Below, piece after piece: positions 43,227-52,249 of a DNA stretch of 64,000 bases. The stretch's first letter is position 1. Each line of letters starts with the position of its first letter. Location of the stretch: contig JAOZIA010000005.1 of assembly GCA_026014585.1 (NCBI GenBank), positions 172,808-236,807 of the forward strand. Reading direction: 5' to 3'. Position numbers and translations under genes: made by a program. This DNA comes from Candidatus Bathyarchaeota archaeon. GTDB taxonomy: Archaea; Thermoproteota; Bathyarchaeia; Bathyarchaeales; Bathycorpusculaceae. The notes beneath the pieces were generated by a model. It searched no databases. It had not been told where the DNA came from and was given only the letters and a program-made list of their open reading frames with translations.

Positions 43227-44261
43227 TTATTTTCTTGTGAAGTAGAGCACAGCGATGCAATCGTTAAGTTGCGTTGGCTCTCGTGCTTTCTTGAAGCCTG
43301 ACTCTAGAAATTTGTTCTCTACCAAAGTTTTGAGTTCTTTGGTGTGAGTTTCGATGAAGTAAAAATCAACTAATCCCAAAACCTCTGGGTCTATACTGGT
43401 TAAGCATTTTTCGGCTCCTTCACAGTCAATTTTTGCAATATCGGGTTTACTTTCCAAAATGACGCGGGAGATATTTTTGATTTTAATGACAGCTTGCTTT
43501 TGTCCTCTGCTTAATAATCCAAAGCCTATATCTATCTTGTCATAGTTGATAACCTGTGTTCCATCCGTCTCCCCGATGCCTTCATTATACAATTCAGCAT
43601 TAATGTGATTTAACCGGATATTTTCCTTAATCAATTCTTGATACTCAGCAATGGGTTCGTATATGACGACTTTAGCTGCACCTATACTTGAGAAATACGC
43701 GGCTGTTTCACCGCAGAAGCCACCAACATCCAGCACCACTTTGTTTTGGAAGTTGTTTTCGTAGAGTTTCTCTTCGAGACATTCGATAAAGTATACATAA
43801 AGTACGTCCATGGGACCGATGAGGTTGAGTTTTTCAGATTTTATTTCAAAGAGGTTTTCGCCTGTTTGCTCTATGCTATAGACAGAGCCGTCTTTGCAGA
43901 GGTCATATTGGGTTAAGGTTCGCTTAATAGTCCAGTTTCGGCTATTTAGGTCAAGCAATAAATCGAACAAGAAACGACCGGTTGCGGGATAGTTTGTTTG
44001 GTAGACAAAGCCATCTTTTTTGATTATACATCCGCTGCCAGTTTTTTCTATGCTGTACCCTTGCTTTTGCAGTTTCCAAAACCAGTCCCTTAGCAGGGTA
44101 TACTGCAAGTAGTTTGTTTTTGCCTCGACACCGTTTCTAAACCTGATTATTTGAGGGGTTTGGGATTTTCTTAGCCGCATAACACTCCAAAAGCCACGTG
44201 TTGTTAGAATAGTTCGATATAACCCACTAAGTGTCGGCATAACGGTAATCCCCAATAACAT
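43227..44261 (-). CDS. FkbM family methyltransferase
   Basis: This 344-residue protein has a long N-terminal region (residues 1-150) without a clear family and a C-terminal FkbM methyltransferase with VVLDVGGFCGETAAYFSSIGA, VVIYEPIAEYQEL, and the family's PDIAKIDCEGAEKCL. FkbM enzymes O-methylate sugars or other hydroxyl groups. It is next to no glycan genes here. It converges on the Lrp/AsnC gene, and is likely monocistronic. Confidence 0.85.
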   Translation of the reverse strand: MLLGITVMPTLSGLYRTILTTRGFWSVMRLRKSQTPQIIRFRNGVEAKTNYLQYTLLRDWFWKLQKQGYSIEKTGSGCIIKKDGFVYQTNYPATGRFLFDLLLDLNSRNWTIKRTLTQYDLCKDGSVYSIEQTGENLFEIKSEKLNLIGPMDVLYVYFIECLEEKLYENNFQNKVVLDVGGFCGETAAYFSSIGAAKVVIYEPIAEYQELIKENIRLNHINAELYNEGIGETDGTQVINYDKIDIGFGLLSRGQKQAVIKIKNISRVILESKPDIAKIDCEGAEKCLTSIDPEVLGLVDFYFIETHTKELKTLVENKFLESGFKKAREPTQLNDCIAVLYFTRK

Positions 44262-44310
44262 AGCTTTGTATCATAAACATCTTTCGCGTTTTATAAAAAG
44301 AAAAATTGAG

Positions 44311-44742
44311 TTAAACAGAACTTGAATAGTACAGCAGCGGCAGCGCCAGAAGCACTGTGTTTTTTCCCTTGGATGTTAAGGTGTATTCCACACGAAGCGG
44401 CGGTCCCGATGTGATGTTACGGGTTATGTAGCCGTTTTTTTGGAGCATTTTGAGTTTGTCGGAGAGGGTTCTGGAGTTTACGGTTAGTGTTTTTTTGATT
44501 TCTCCAAATCCGATGGCGTCTTTGAGGAAGAGGGTGTAGAGGATTTCTAGGCTCCATTTTTGGAAGAGCAGGTTGAAGGTTTCTTGTAGGCTGTCGAGTT
44601 CGAGTTTGAGTTCGGTGGGGGTGATTTTTTGGGTTTCTACGATTTGGCTGAAGGTTTCTTCTACGCCTTTGAGGACTTGGTTCATGCGGGTTTCGACGAT
44701 TTTGCGGAATTCAGCGCTCAATGTTAATGGTGGGTTGCTCAT
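44311..44742 (-). CDS. HxlR-family winged-helix regulator
   Basis: This 143-residue protein has an N-terminal helix of ~50 residues (VEETFSQIVETQKITPTELKLELD), then the HxlR-like winged helix with KWSLEILYTLFLKDAIGFGEIKKTLTVNSRTLSDKLKMLQKNGYITR and a beta wing. HxlR members are usually redox or aldehyde-responsive dimeric repressors. It is divergent from the geranylgeranyl reductase gene, whose promoter carries an inverted repeat, so that gene is a likely target. Confidence 0.85.
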   Translation of the reverse strand: MSNPPLTLSAEFRKIVETRMNQVLKGVEETFSQIVETQKITPTELKLELDSLQETFNLLFQKWSLEILYTLFLKDAIGFGEIKKTLTVNSRTLSDKLKMLQKNGYITRNITSGPPLRVEYTLTSKGKNTVLLALPLLYYSSSV

Positions 44743-44780
44743 TGCGGGTTACACCTGGTGTATTGTGGCTCACTTCACCC

Positions 44781-44820
44781 TTTATAAGGGTTTACTTATA
44801 CAACAAGGTATACAAAGTAA
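44781..44820. promoter_or_regulatory. Reductase promoter with inverted repeat (possible HxlR site)
   Basis: TTTATAAG at 44781-44788 is a TATA-like box for the plus-strand reductase gene. TATAC-AACAAG-GTATA (44797-44812) lies where transcription should start, with flanking TTACTT and AAGTAA extending the symmetry imperfectly to 44793-44820. A repressor there would block RNA polymerase. TTGGAGGG at 44827-44834 is the ribosome site for ATG 44842. Confidence 0.5.
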
Positions 44821-44841
44821 AGTAACTTGGAGGGCACATTA

Positions 44842-46206
44842 ATGGAAAAATATGACGCCATAGTAGTAGGTGCTGGAACAGCAGGCTGCCTCGCAGCAAA
44901 AACCATCGCCGAAAAAGGCTTAAAAGTAGCAATAGTTGAAAAAAAACCCAAAGATGAAATCGGAAAAAAAATCTGCGGTGACGCCCTAGGCGAGCACCAC
45001 CTAACATTTTTGGGACTTGAAAAACCCAACGGCGGCGAATTAGAAACCAAAATCGACGGCATGAAAATCTTCTCCCCAGACGAAAACACAGTCTTTACCG
45101 TCGCAGACAACGATTTCAAAGGCTACATCCTCAACAGGCACCTATTTGGTCAATGGTTACTCAAAAAAGCCACCGACACAGGTGCTCAACTAAAAGACAA
45201 CACAAACCTACGCTCACCTATAATCGAAAAAGGCGCAGTAGTAGGCATCACAGCCAAAAACATGAAAACAGGCGATGTCTGCGAATTGCGCAGCAAAGTA
45301 GTCGTTGATGCTACAGGCTATTTTGGTATGGTACGCAAGCAACTTCCAGCCGAACTTGGCATAGACCGTCAAATCGACAACGAAGATGTTGAAGCATGCT
45401 ACCGCGAAATCCGCACACTTAAACAGAACACTGAAAACACTAGGTACTGCGAAATTTACCTCAACCAAAAAGCATCCCCTGGCGGCTACATCTGGATTTT
45501 CCCCTACGGCGGCGCACGCGTAAACGTAGGCATCGGAGCCATCATGAGAAAAACCGGTTACCCCAACCCTAAAGAACAACTCTACAAAACAGCATTCAAA
45601 AAACCAATGTTTGAAGACTCAACCGTTGAAACAGGCGGCGCATGGTTTGACCCCGTACGCAGACCCTTAGACAACATGGTCGGCAACGGAGTTGTCCTTG
45701 TCGGCGATGCGGCATCTTTGGTTAACCCGATTCACGGCGGCGGTATTGGGCCTTCAATGCTTAGCGGTCACTTTGTAGGGCTACAAATCGTTGAAGCACT
45801 AAGCAAAGGTGAGCCAACTAAAGAGGCACTGTGGGGCTACAACAAGAGATACATTGACACCTACGGCAAAAAGCAAGGCGCACTAGACATTTTCAAGCTG
45901 TTCCTTCTCTCATGCAGTGACGAAGACCTCAACTATGGCATGAACCAGAAACTCATGACTGAAGATGACGTCCTCAAAGCAGGTATGGGAGACGACTTCA
46001 AACTTAACATCACCGAAACAGCTAAACGCGTCTTCCGCGGCATCCGCAAAGTCGGCTTCCTAAACAAGCTCCACACCACCGTATCGATGATGAAGGAGTT
46101 GAGTGCACACTATAACACCTACCCAGCTACACCAGTCGGCTTTGAAACATGGCAAACACAAACCATCAAAATCATTGATGAAGCCAGAGAAAAACTCGTA
46201 AAGTAA
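44842..46206 (+). CDS. Geranylgeranyl reductase family protein (archaeal lipid saturation)
   Basis: This 454-residue FAD enzyme probably hydrogenates geranylgeranyl chains of membrane lipids. It has the dinucleotide fold VVGAGTAGCLAA (residues 8-19), the family's KKICGDALGEHH, PGGYIWIFPYGGARVNVGIG and VVLVGDAASLVNPIHGGGIGPSM (~285-307). The start is ATG 44842, because GGAGG precedes it by eight bases; an upstream TTG lies within that site. It is complete, unlike the reductase at 2-1537. HxlR control is proposed. Confidence 0.93.
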   Translation: MEKYDAIVVGAGTAGCLAAKTIAEKGLKVAIVEKKPKDEIGKKICGDALGEHHLTFLGLEKPNGGELETKIDGMKIFSPDENTVFTVADNDFKGYILNRHLFGQWLLKKATDTGAQLKDNTNLRSPIIEKGAVVGITAKNMKTGDVCELRSKVVVDATGYFGMVRKQLPAELGIDRQIDNEDVEACYREIRTLKQNTENTRYCEIYLNQKASPGGYIWIFPYGGARVNVGIGAIMRKTGYPNPKEQLYKTAFKKPMFEDSTVETGGAWFDPVRRPLDNMVGNGVVLVGDAASLVNPIHGGGIGPSMLSGHFVGLQIVEALSKGEPTKEALWGYNKRYIDTYGKKQGALDIFKLFLLSCSDEDLNYGMNQKLMTEDDVLKAGMGDDFKLNITETAKRVFRGIRKVGFLNKLHTTVSMMKELSAHYNTYPATPVGFETWQTQTIKIIDEAREKLVK

Positions 46207-46212
46207 CCCCAA

Positions 46213-46240
46213 GGCGGTTTTTATCGCCAATTATTTTTTT
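46213..46240 (+). terminator. Hairpin plus T tract after the reductase gene
   Basis: GGCG at 46213-46216 can pair with CGCC at 46225-46228, and seven T residues follow at 46234-46240, just past the reductase stop. It resembles an intrinsic terminator; in archaea the T tract alone would suffice. Confidence 0.45.
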
Positions 46241-46305
46241 CTGTTTTAGAGCAAACGCTAAATTATGCAGAAGCACGTGATATGTGAAAACACGTGAACA
46301 AAAAC

Positions 46306-46509
46306 ATGCCAGACCCTAAAAGCACAAAAGCAAACGCGATGCTGTGCCCTTTCTGCTGTGTTGAATACCTTGAGATAGAGGTTGACCTTGAAATTGACGG
46401 GGAGATTTTGCGTGATGTGAAGGCGTTGCGATGCCCCAACTGTCAAGATGAACAGTTTTCCCCTGAGCACTTAGAAGAAATCAGCAAAAAACTAAAAGAA
46501 AAAGATTAG
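46306..46509 (+). CDS. Small zinc-finger protein (YgiT-type-like)
   Basis: This 67-residue protein has CPFC and CPNC pairs separated by ~27 residues, with LEIEVDLEIDGEILRDVKALRCPNCQDEQFSPEHLEEI, similar to YgiT-type zinc domains. ATG at 46306 and GTG at 46294 are both possible starts. The role is unknown. It is convergent to clpB. Confidence 0.6.
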   Translation: MPDPKSTKANAMLCPFCCVEYLEIEVDLEIDGEILRDVKALRCPNCQDEQFSPEHLEEISKKLKEKD

Positions 46510-46516
46510 GAAAAAA

Positions 46517-49111
46517 TTAGGGCTTGTTTTTGAATTCTAAAGCGCCATTCTTTTCATCAATTATGATAGTAGCGGTTTTGTCGACTTTTTCTTGCAGAAT
46601 TATCTTTGAAAGCTCATTGAGAATGTTGCGCTGAATTACTCGTTTTATTGGTCTTGAGCCGAATTGGGGGTCAAACCCTACTTTTGCAATGTGGTCTATT
46701 GCTTTTTTTGTGACTTCGATTTGGATATTGTTCTTTTCAAGCATTTTTTGGATGATTCGCAGTTGGTTTTCAACGATTTTCTGGATTTCTTCTTCATTTA
46801 GAGGCTGGAACATGATGATTTCGTCGACGCGGTTTAGGAATTCGGGTCTGATGGTTTTCTTCAGTAAACTGAAAACTTGTTCTTTGGTTTGGTTCCACAC
46901 TTTTTCGCGGTTCTCAGTTGTGGCTTTTTCTAAGTTTTCTTGGATGATATGAGAGCCAATGTTTGAGGTCATAATGATGATGGTGTTTTTGAAGTCAACG
47001 GTTCGGCCTTTGTTGTCGGTTAATCTGCCATCGTCCAGAACTTGCAGAAGTATATTAAAGACGTCTGGATGTGCCTTTTCAATTTCATCAAGTAACACAA
47101 CCGAATATGGTTTTCTTCGCACAGCCTCGGTTAATTGACCACTCTCTTCATAACCAACATAACCCGGGGGCGCACCCACTAACCTTGAAACCGTGTGGCG
47201 CTCTTGATATTCGGACATGTCAATGCGGATCATATTGTTTTCGTTATTGAACAAGAACTCAGCGAGGGCTTTTGCAAGCTCGGTCTTGCCAACACCCGTG
47301 GTGCCTAAAAATATGAATGAACCAATGGGACGTTTGGGGTCTTGGAGTCCTGCTCGGCTTCGTCTTATAGCATCAGAAACCGCTTCTATCGCCTCATCCT
47401 GCCCGACAACTCTTTGGTGAAGCGCATCCTCAATGTTTAGTAGTTTTTCTTTTTCGCTTTGCAGCATTCGACTAACAGGAATACCCGTCCAGTGGGAAAC
47501 TACTTCAGCGATTTCTTCAGCGCCAATTTCTTCTTTGACAAGCGGTGTGTCCTTTTGTAGTTCGGAGAGTTTTTGTTTTAGGGTTTCAATGGTTTTGGTT
47601 GCTTCAGGGATTTTGCCGTACCTGATTTCGGCGACTTTTCCCAAATCGCCTCTACGGTTGGCATTTTCCTCTTCAAACCTTAACTGTTCAATTTCGTTCT
47701 TTTTCTTTTGAATTTGGTCAACGATTTCTTTTTCAGCTTGCCATTTTGCTTTAAGTTTGTTTCTTTCCTCGCCCAGATTTGCGATTTCTTGATTTAGTGC
47801 TTTGAGTTTTGTTGCGTCTTTTTCTCTTTTTATGGCTTCCCGCTCGATTTCCAGTTGTCGGATTTTGTGTTCGATTGTTTCTAATTCTTCAGGAGCTGAA
47901 TTGATTTCCAATTTTAGTTTTGATGCTGCTTCATCTATTAGGTCAATTGCTTTGTCAGGAAGGAACCTGTCAGTTATGTAGCGTTGGGATAACTCGACTG
48001 CAGCTATGATTGCTTCATCTTTGATTCTAATATGGTGAAACACTTCATAACGCTCCTTTAAGCCTCGTAGAATAGAGATTGCATCAATAGTATCAGGTTC
48101 ATTAACCATTACAGGCTGGAAACGCCTTTCAAGGGCTTTGTCTTTCTCAAAATATTTCTGGTACTCCTTAAGAGTGGTCGCGCCTATTGCACGTAACTCA
48201 CCTCTGGCCAAGGCAGGTTTTAAGATGTTTGCTGCATCCATGGCGCCTTCACTTGCACCCGCACCAACTAACGTGTGGATTTCATCAATAAACAAGACTA
48301 TTTCACCTTCAGAGGAAACCACCTCTTTTACGACGCTTTTGAGTCGCTCTTCGAATTCACCCTTATATTTTGCTCCAGCAATCAACGCACCCATATCCAG
48401 TGAATAAATCTGTTTGGATTTGAGGTTTTCAGGAACATCACCATTCACTATGCGATGAGCTAATCCTTCTGCAATGGCGGTTTTACCAACTCCAGGTTCG
48501 CCGATAAGAATAGGATTGTTTTTTGTTCGTCTTGACAGGATTTGCAGGACACGGCGGATTTCGTCTTCTCGACCAATAACTGGGTCCAGTTTTCCTGTTT
48601 TGGCTTTGTCGTTGAGGTTTATTGCAAACCGGTTTAGTGCATTGTAGGTTTCATCTGTTGTTTGTGAATTCACAGTTGATCCCTTCCTTAATTGCTTAAT
48701 TGCTTCTTTTAGTTCTTTTTCTGAAACTCCGCTGTTTTGCAACAATCGCGTAGCTGAATCATTCAACGACAAGATTGCTAAAAGCAACTGCTCAATTGAG
48801 ACAAATTTGTCCTGACTCTCCGAAGCAAGGTCTTGAGCTTTCCTAAGAGCCTTGTTAGAATTAGTAGATAGGTAATGTTCACCGCCAGTGACCTTGGGCA
48901 AGGAATCAATCAGTCTGTCAAGTGAAGCGGATAAGCTGGCTGAATCTACATTGAACCGTTTTAGCAGAAAAGGAACTACGCTTTCGTCAACAAGCAACAT
49001 TGCCTTTAGAATGTGGGCAGGCTCGATTGCTTGGTTTTGGCTGGATGTGGCTATTTCTACGGCTTTTTGGAGGACTTCTTGAGATTTGATTGTAAAATTG
49101 TTAAGACTCAT
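46517..49111 (-). CDS. clpB: ClpB disaggregase
   Basis: This AAA+ chaperone of 864 residues dissolves protein aggregates with DnaK. It has the N-terminal double Clp repeat (residues ~1-145), NBD1 with Walker A GEPGVGKT at 204-211, a long coiled-coil middle domain (~405-520), and NBD2 with GTTGVGKT near 600 and a SNIGSHII sensor, ending with a C-terminal ASRPIKR-type region ([12 protein letters not shown]). The start at 49111 (MSLNNFTIK) matches bacterial ClpB; a TTG 22 codons upstream does not. ClpB is mostly bacterial and sporadic in archaea, so it was probably acquired. Confidence 0.95.
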   Translation of the reverse strand: MSLNNFTIKSQEVLQKAVEIATSSQNQAIEPAHILKAMLLVDESVVPFLLKRFNVDSASLSASLDRLIDSLPKVTGGEHYLSTNSNKALRKAQDLASESQDKFVSIEQLLLAILSLNDSATRLLQNSGVSEKELKEAIKQLRKGSTVNSQTTDETYNALNRFAINLNDKAKTGKLDPVIGREDEIRRVLQILSRRTKNNPILIGEPGVGKTAIAEGLAHRIVNGDVPENLKSKQIYSLDMGALIAGAKYKGEFEERLKSVVKEVVSSEGEIVLFIDEIHTLVGAGASEGAMDAANILKPALARGELRAIGATTLKEYQKYFEKDKALERRFQPVMVNEPDTIDAISILRGLKERYEVFHHIRIKDEAIIAAVELSQRYITDRFLPDKAIDLIDEAASKLKLEINSAPEELETIEHKIRQLEIEREAIKREKDATKLKALNQEIANLGEERNKLKAKWQAEKEIVDQIQKKKNEIEQLRFEEENANRRGDLGKVAEIRYGKIPEATKTIETLKQKLSELQKDTPLVKEEIGAEEIAEVVSHWTGIPVSRMLQSEKEKLLNIEDALHQRVVGQDEAIEAVSDAIRRSRAGLQDPKRPIGSFIFLGTTGVGKTELAKALAEFLFNNENNMIRIDMSEYQERHTVSRLVGAPPGYVGYEESGQLTEAVRRKPYSVVLLDEIEKAHPDVFNILLQVLDDGRLTDNKGRTVDFKNTIIIMTSNIGSHIIQENLEKATTENREKVWNQTKEQVFSLLKKTIRPEFLNRVDEIIMFQPLNEEEIQKIVENQLRIIQKMLEKNNIQIEVTKKAIDHIAKVGFDPQFGSRPIKRVIQRNILNELSKIILQEKVDKTATIIIDEKNGALEFKNKP

Positions 49112-49290
49112 AATCCCAAATTTTCTTAAGAATATTTGAATTTTTTGGAAAGGGGACGACTTGACGCTGAATTTCAAAGCGAACCTTCAAAGAAGAATGG
49201 TTAACTCAGAAAGGCGACAAGCAACAATGCAAACAATCAAGCAAAAAAACCAAAAAGGGAAGAAGGAGAAAGAATTTGTATAGCAAAGTG

Positions 49291-49383
49291 TCAAGTGGTT
49301 TGGGTTTTGCTTTTCTTTGCTTTTTTGGCTTTTCGCTTTTCGTCGCGTTCTTTTTTAGTTAAAGGTTTTTCTTTTTTTGGCAT
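49291..49383 (-). CDS. Very small Lys-rich protein (30 residues)
   Basis: A minus-strand frame reads MPKKEKPLTKKERDEKRKAK followed by KAKKSKTQTT, one third of it lysine. GAGGATGG lies just before the ATG at the right spacing. Such tiny basic proteins can bind nucleic acid or ribosomes. It is too short for certainty, but the ribosome site and the well-formed frame favour it. Confidence 0.45.
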   Translation of the reverse strand: MPKKEKPLTKKERDEKRKAKKAKKSKTQTT

Positions 49384-49506
49384 AACCATCCTCAGAAAAA
49401 ATATTTTGTTTGTGCTTTAATATTTTTCGTAAGTCACAATTCTGTAACGATAATTTTGAGCATGCAAACCTCAAAGAAAAAGTGCTGAATCAAACATAAC
49501 CCATCA

Positions 49507-49575
49507 ACATTCCTATTTGGCATCTATTAGGCTCCAAATAGAAAGTCAATGCAGAAACCATAGAGGGGATGTCAT
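49507..49575 (+). repeat. Dispersed intergenic repeat, copy C
   Basis: It reads ACATTCCTATTTGGCATCTA, then TTAGGCTCCAAATAGAAAG, TCAATGCAGAAACCATAGAG and GGGATGTC. The outer CTATTTGG and CCAAATAG form an exact 8-bp inverted repeat. It ends 46 bases before the stop of a small membrane-protein gene (49621). Confidence 0.85.
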
Positions 49576-49620
49576 TAATACTGATTTCACAGTCAAAAAA
49601 TCTAAAAAGAAGAAAGGGGT

Positions 49621-49941
49621 TTATCGTACCATTCGTTTGTTTTTCTCAGAGCCTGTTGAGCGTCGGTAGGCTTTTTGCATTTGCATCTGCTTGTATTCTT
49701 CGTAGGTCAATTTGCTTCGGGGGTATAGTTGCTTGAAGCGTCGATATGGTTGTCGCATATCAAACTCAAATTGTGTGCCTCCAATTGGTGTGTATGATGA
49801 GGAGTATTTTTTGTAGTCTTTGAATTGATAGCGCTTCTTTTCGGGTTTAGGTTTTGCCAGCGAAGCCAACGCAATTACCACAACGATGCCGCCGATGATA
49901 AAGAGGGGAAGAATTGAAACAAAGGCAGGTTCCATTAGCAA
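49621..49941 (-). CDS. Small membrane-anchored protein next to stomatin
   Basis: These 106 residues have one N-terminal helix (residues ~8-29, SILPLFIIGGIVVVIALASLA) and a basic Tyr/Arg/Gln-rich cytoplasmic tail (YQFKDYKKYSSSYTP). It is unrecognised. It starts eight bases after the stomatin-like gene stop in the same operon, so it may be a third component of that membrane complex. Confidence 0.6.
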   Translation of the reverse strand: MLMEPAFVSILPLFIIGGIVVVIALASLAKPKPEKKRYQFKDYKKYSSSYTPIGGTQFEFDMRQPYRRFKQLYPRSKLTYEEYKQMQMQKAYRRSTGSEKNKRMVR

Positions 49942-49949
49942 CCCCCAAA

Positions 49950-50870
49950 TTACTTGCTGGTTTGGTTCTGTTTCGCCTCTGTCTTCACCGGCAACACTGA
50001 TGAGCCTTCAAGTCCAATAACGTTTAACACGTCAGAGGAAGCAGGCACAACGATTTTGGTTTGCTGGGCAAATGTGTCTCGTACGACATCTAATTTCTTG
50101 TTGATTTGCGCAGTTTCTTTGAAGTGCTGGTTGGCTGATTCCGAAACCACCTTGATTGCTTTTGCCTGCGCCTCAGCTACAAGCTCAACTGCTTTGGCTT
50201 GACCTTCAGCGCTAAGTATGGCAGCTTGCTTTTCACCTTGAGCCTTTAGTATGGCACCAAGCTTTTCTTGCTCGGCTGCTTCTTTTCGGCCTGTGGCTAG
50301 TAAGCGTAGTTGGCGTCGTTCCTGCTCAGCGGTTTTCTGCTTGTGCATGGCAGATTGGATGTCGCTTGGCGGGTCGATTCTTTGAAGTTCAATACGGTTG
50401 ACTTTAGTGCCCCACTTATCTGTCGCTTGGTCAAGGACACTGCGGAGTTCAACGTTGATTTTTTCTCTGGAAGTCAAACACACATCCAGACTCATTTCGC
50501 CAACGATGTTTCGAAGTGTTGTCTGTGCTAATTTGACGATGGCAAGTTCAAAGTCTTCGATTTCATAGAGTGCACGTCGGGCATCTATGACTTGGTAGTA
50601 AATGACGGCGTCAATAGTAACGACAACGTTGTCCTCAGTGATGATTTCCTGTGGCGGCACATCAATAACCTGCTCACGCATGTTTACTCGTAGCATTCGC
50701 TCAACAAAGGGAACTATCATGCGTAATCCAGGTTCAACAGTTTTTTCGTAGGCGTTGAATCTTTCCACTAAGCCTTTTTCGTACTGGTTTACTTGTTTCA
50801 CGGAAAGCGCAAAGATAATTAGCGCAATTATTACCACTACAGCAACTATTATGGCTATTATTTCGTACAT
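49950..50870 (-). CDS. SPFH/Band 7 (stomatin-like) membrane protein
   Basis: This 306-residue stomatin-like protein scaffolds membrane microdomains. It has an N-terminal helix (IIAIIVAVVVIIALIIFAL), the SPFH domain with YEKGLVERFNAYEKTVEPGLRMIVPFVERM and REQVIDVPPQEIITEDNVVVTIDAVIYYQV, and an Ala/Glu/Lys-rich coiled coil (residues ~170-240) for oligomers. It overlaps the NfeD-like gene by 13 bases, and NfeD/stomatin pairs are common. A protease partner may lie elsewhere. Confidence 0.93.
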   Translation of the reverse strand: MYEIIAIIVAVVVIIALIIFALSVKQVNQYEKGLVERFNAYEKTVEPGLRMIVPFVERMLRVNMREQVIDVPPQEIITEDNVVVTIDAVIYYQVIDARRALYEIEDFELAIVKLAQTTLRNIVGEMSLDVCLTSREKINVELRSVLDQATDKWGTKVNRIELQRIDPPSDIQSAMHKQKTAEQERRQLRLLATGRKEAAEQEKLGAILKAQGEKQAAILSAEGQAKAVELVAEAQAKAIKVVSESANQHFKETAQINKKLDVVRDTFAQQTKIVVPASSDVLNVIGLEGSSVLPVKTEAKQNQTSK

Positions 50871-51322
50871 TCTTTTTCACCTATTTCGTCCACTATGAGG
50901 CCGACTCCTTCCACCCTGACGACTCGAACTTTTGAGCCCTCCTTTATGACATTGCAATCAACTGCTTTTGCAAGCCAAAGCTCCCCACCAATTTTTACCA
51001 CACCACCATCCACAATATCTATGTCTGTTTTAGCGATAGTTTCTTTGCCGATTAAGGCATCAACATTTGTGCGGAGCAGGCTGACGTTAATGCTGTCAAG
51101 CAGACCTCCACCGCGTACTTCTTCTACTTTGTATGTGGCGTCTTTGAGGTGGTTTAGGCGTCGTATGAATTCGCCGAAGTCGTCGCTGTTTAGTTCTACT
51201 TCAAGTTGGTAGCTGTCGGTTTGTCGTTTGAGTTTGTAGCTCATGTTGTATTTTTCTGCAAATTTTGAGAGCAGTTGTGTAAGTTTTAGCTCATCTGCTT
51301 TGACAGTGAGAGTAGATTTCAT
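50858..51322 (-). CDS. NfeD-like protein without membrane helices
   Basis: This 154-residue protein has an OB-fold C-terminus of the NfeD family (residues ~85-150: GKETIAKTDIDIVDGGVVKIGGELWLAKA, GSKVRVVRVEGVGLIVDEI) and an unusual N-terminal ~80 residues (LTVKADELKLTQLLSKFAEKYNM, a mixed alpha/beta domain). Normal NfeD proteins have several membrane helices in place of this domain, so it acts in the cytoplasm. It is first in the stomatin operon, with a 13-base overlap. Confidence 0.75.
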   Translation of the reverse strand: MKSTLTVKADELKLTQLLSKFAEKYNMSYKLKRQTDSYQLEVELNSDDFGEFIRRLNHLKDATYKVEEVRGGGLLDSINVSLLRTNVDALIGKETIAKTDIDIVDGGVVKIGGELWLAKAVDCNVIKEGSKVRVVRVEGVGLIVDEIGEKECTK

Positions 51323-51479
51323 TTAGCCTCAATCATCTATATGTATCGCCGAACATATAAGATTATCGGCGTTTATCGAAGCTCATCGTTTAGTATTGGC
51401 AGCCAACAGCAAACAACACAGCCCTAAATAACCAAAAACCAAAAAAGCCCAAACAAACCCATACAATACGGTAACCAAC

Positions 51480-52247
51480 ATGAAACAAGCCCTAATCACC
51501 CCCGCCGCAGGCAAAAAACTCATCGCAAAAGCCCTCACCAAACACCCCGCAATCCAAACCACCCTCAAAACAGGCACACTAGTCATAATCGCAGGAACCA
51601 CAAACGGATACTTAGCAAAAGAAATCCTACAAACCCTCGGAATCAAAGACTTCTCCACAAAACGCTTCTTCAGAGGCATCAACCTACCACCAAACCAGCC
51701 AGTAACCAAAGAAGGCAGACTGGAAGATGAAAGCCAATTTAACGGAGACGTAATCATAACAAAAGGCGTCTGGCAAAAGGGCAAAACCTTAGCAGAAGTT
51801 GCCCCTTCACTAACTCAAAGCGACTGCATTGTTAAAGGCGCAAACGCACTGGATTTAGAAAACAAACAAGCCGCCATCCTCATTGGGCATCCTCAAGCAG
51901 GCACAGTTGGGCTTTCAATTCCTGCAGTGTTTGGGCGCAGAGTCAAACTAATCATTGCAGTCGGTTTAGAAAAACGCGTAACAGGAAACCTCAATGTTTT
52001 AGCAGAGAAACTTTCCCGCCCTGACGCAGAAGGGTACAGGTTGCTGCCTATTCCAGGTGAAGTGTTCACGGAGTTGGACGCTGTTAAGTTGTTGTCGGGT
52101 GCTTCGGCTGAGATGATTGCAGCAGGGGGAGTTGGTGGCGCGGAAGGCGCGTGTATGCTTGCCATTTCGGGTTCAAAAGAGCATGAAGAAGAAGCACAAA
52201 AAATAATTGAGTCTGTCGCGTCTGAACCACCATTCAAAATGGACTAG
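51480..52247 (+). CDS. Unrecognised 255-residue protein
   Basis: I do not recognise the family. The sequence is well formed, without signal peptide or membrane helices. Glycine-rich segments include LVIIAGTTNGYLAKEIL, ILIGHPQAGTVGLSIPAVFGRRVKLIIAVGLEKRV and GAEGACMLAISGSKEH, which look like alternating strand-turn motifs of an alpha/beta protein. Cysteines are few (C in SDCIVKG, GACML). It stands alone on the plus strand, divergent from the NfeD operon and 3 bases from the end of the GATase/P-loop gene. A metabolic enzyme is possible. Confidence 0.75.
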   Translation: MKQALITPAAGKKLIAKALTKHPAIQTTLKTGTLVIIAGTTNGYLAKEILQTLGIKDFSTKRFFRGINLPPNQPVTKEGRLEDESQFNGDVIITKGVWQKGKTLAEVAPSLTQSDCIVKGANALDLENKQAAILIGHPQAGTVGLSIPAVFGRRVKLIIAVGLEKRVTGNLNVLAEKLSRPDAEGYRLLPIPGEVFTELDAVKLLSGASAEMIAAGGVGGAEGACMLAISGSKEHEEEAQKIIESVASEPPFKMD

Positions 52248-52249
52248 GT

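Larger units (their letters stand above)
49112..49620. other. Intergenic region, 509 bases
   Basis: It contains a short Lys-rich ORF (49291-49383, minus), copy C of the dispersed repeat (49507-49575) and A-rich sequence around 49200-49275. No RNA gene was recognised. Confidence 0.45.
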
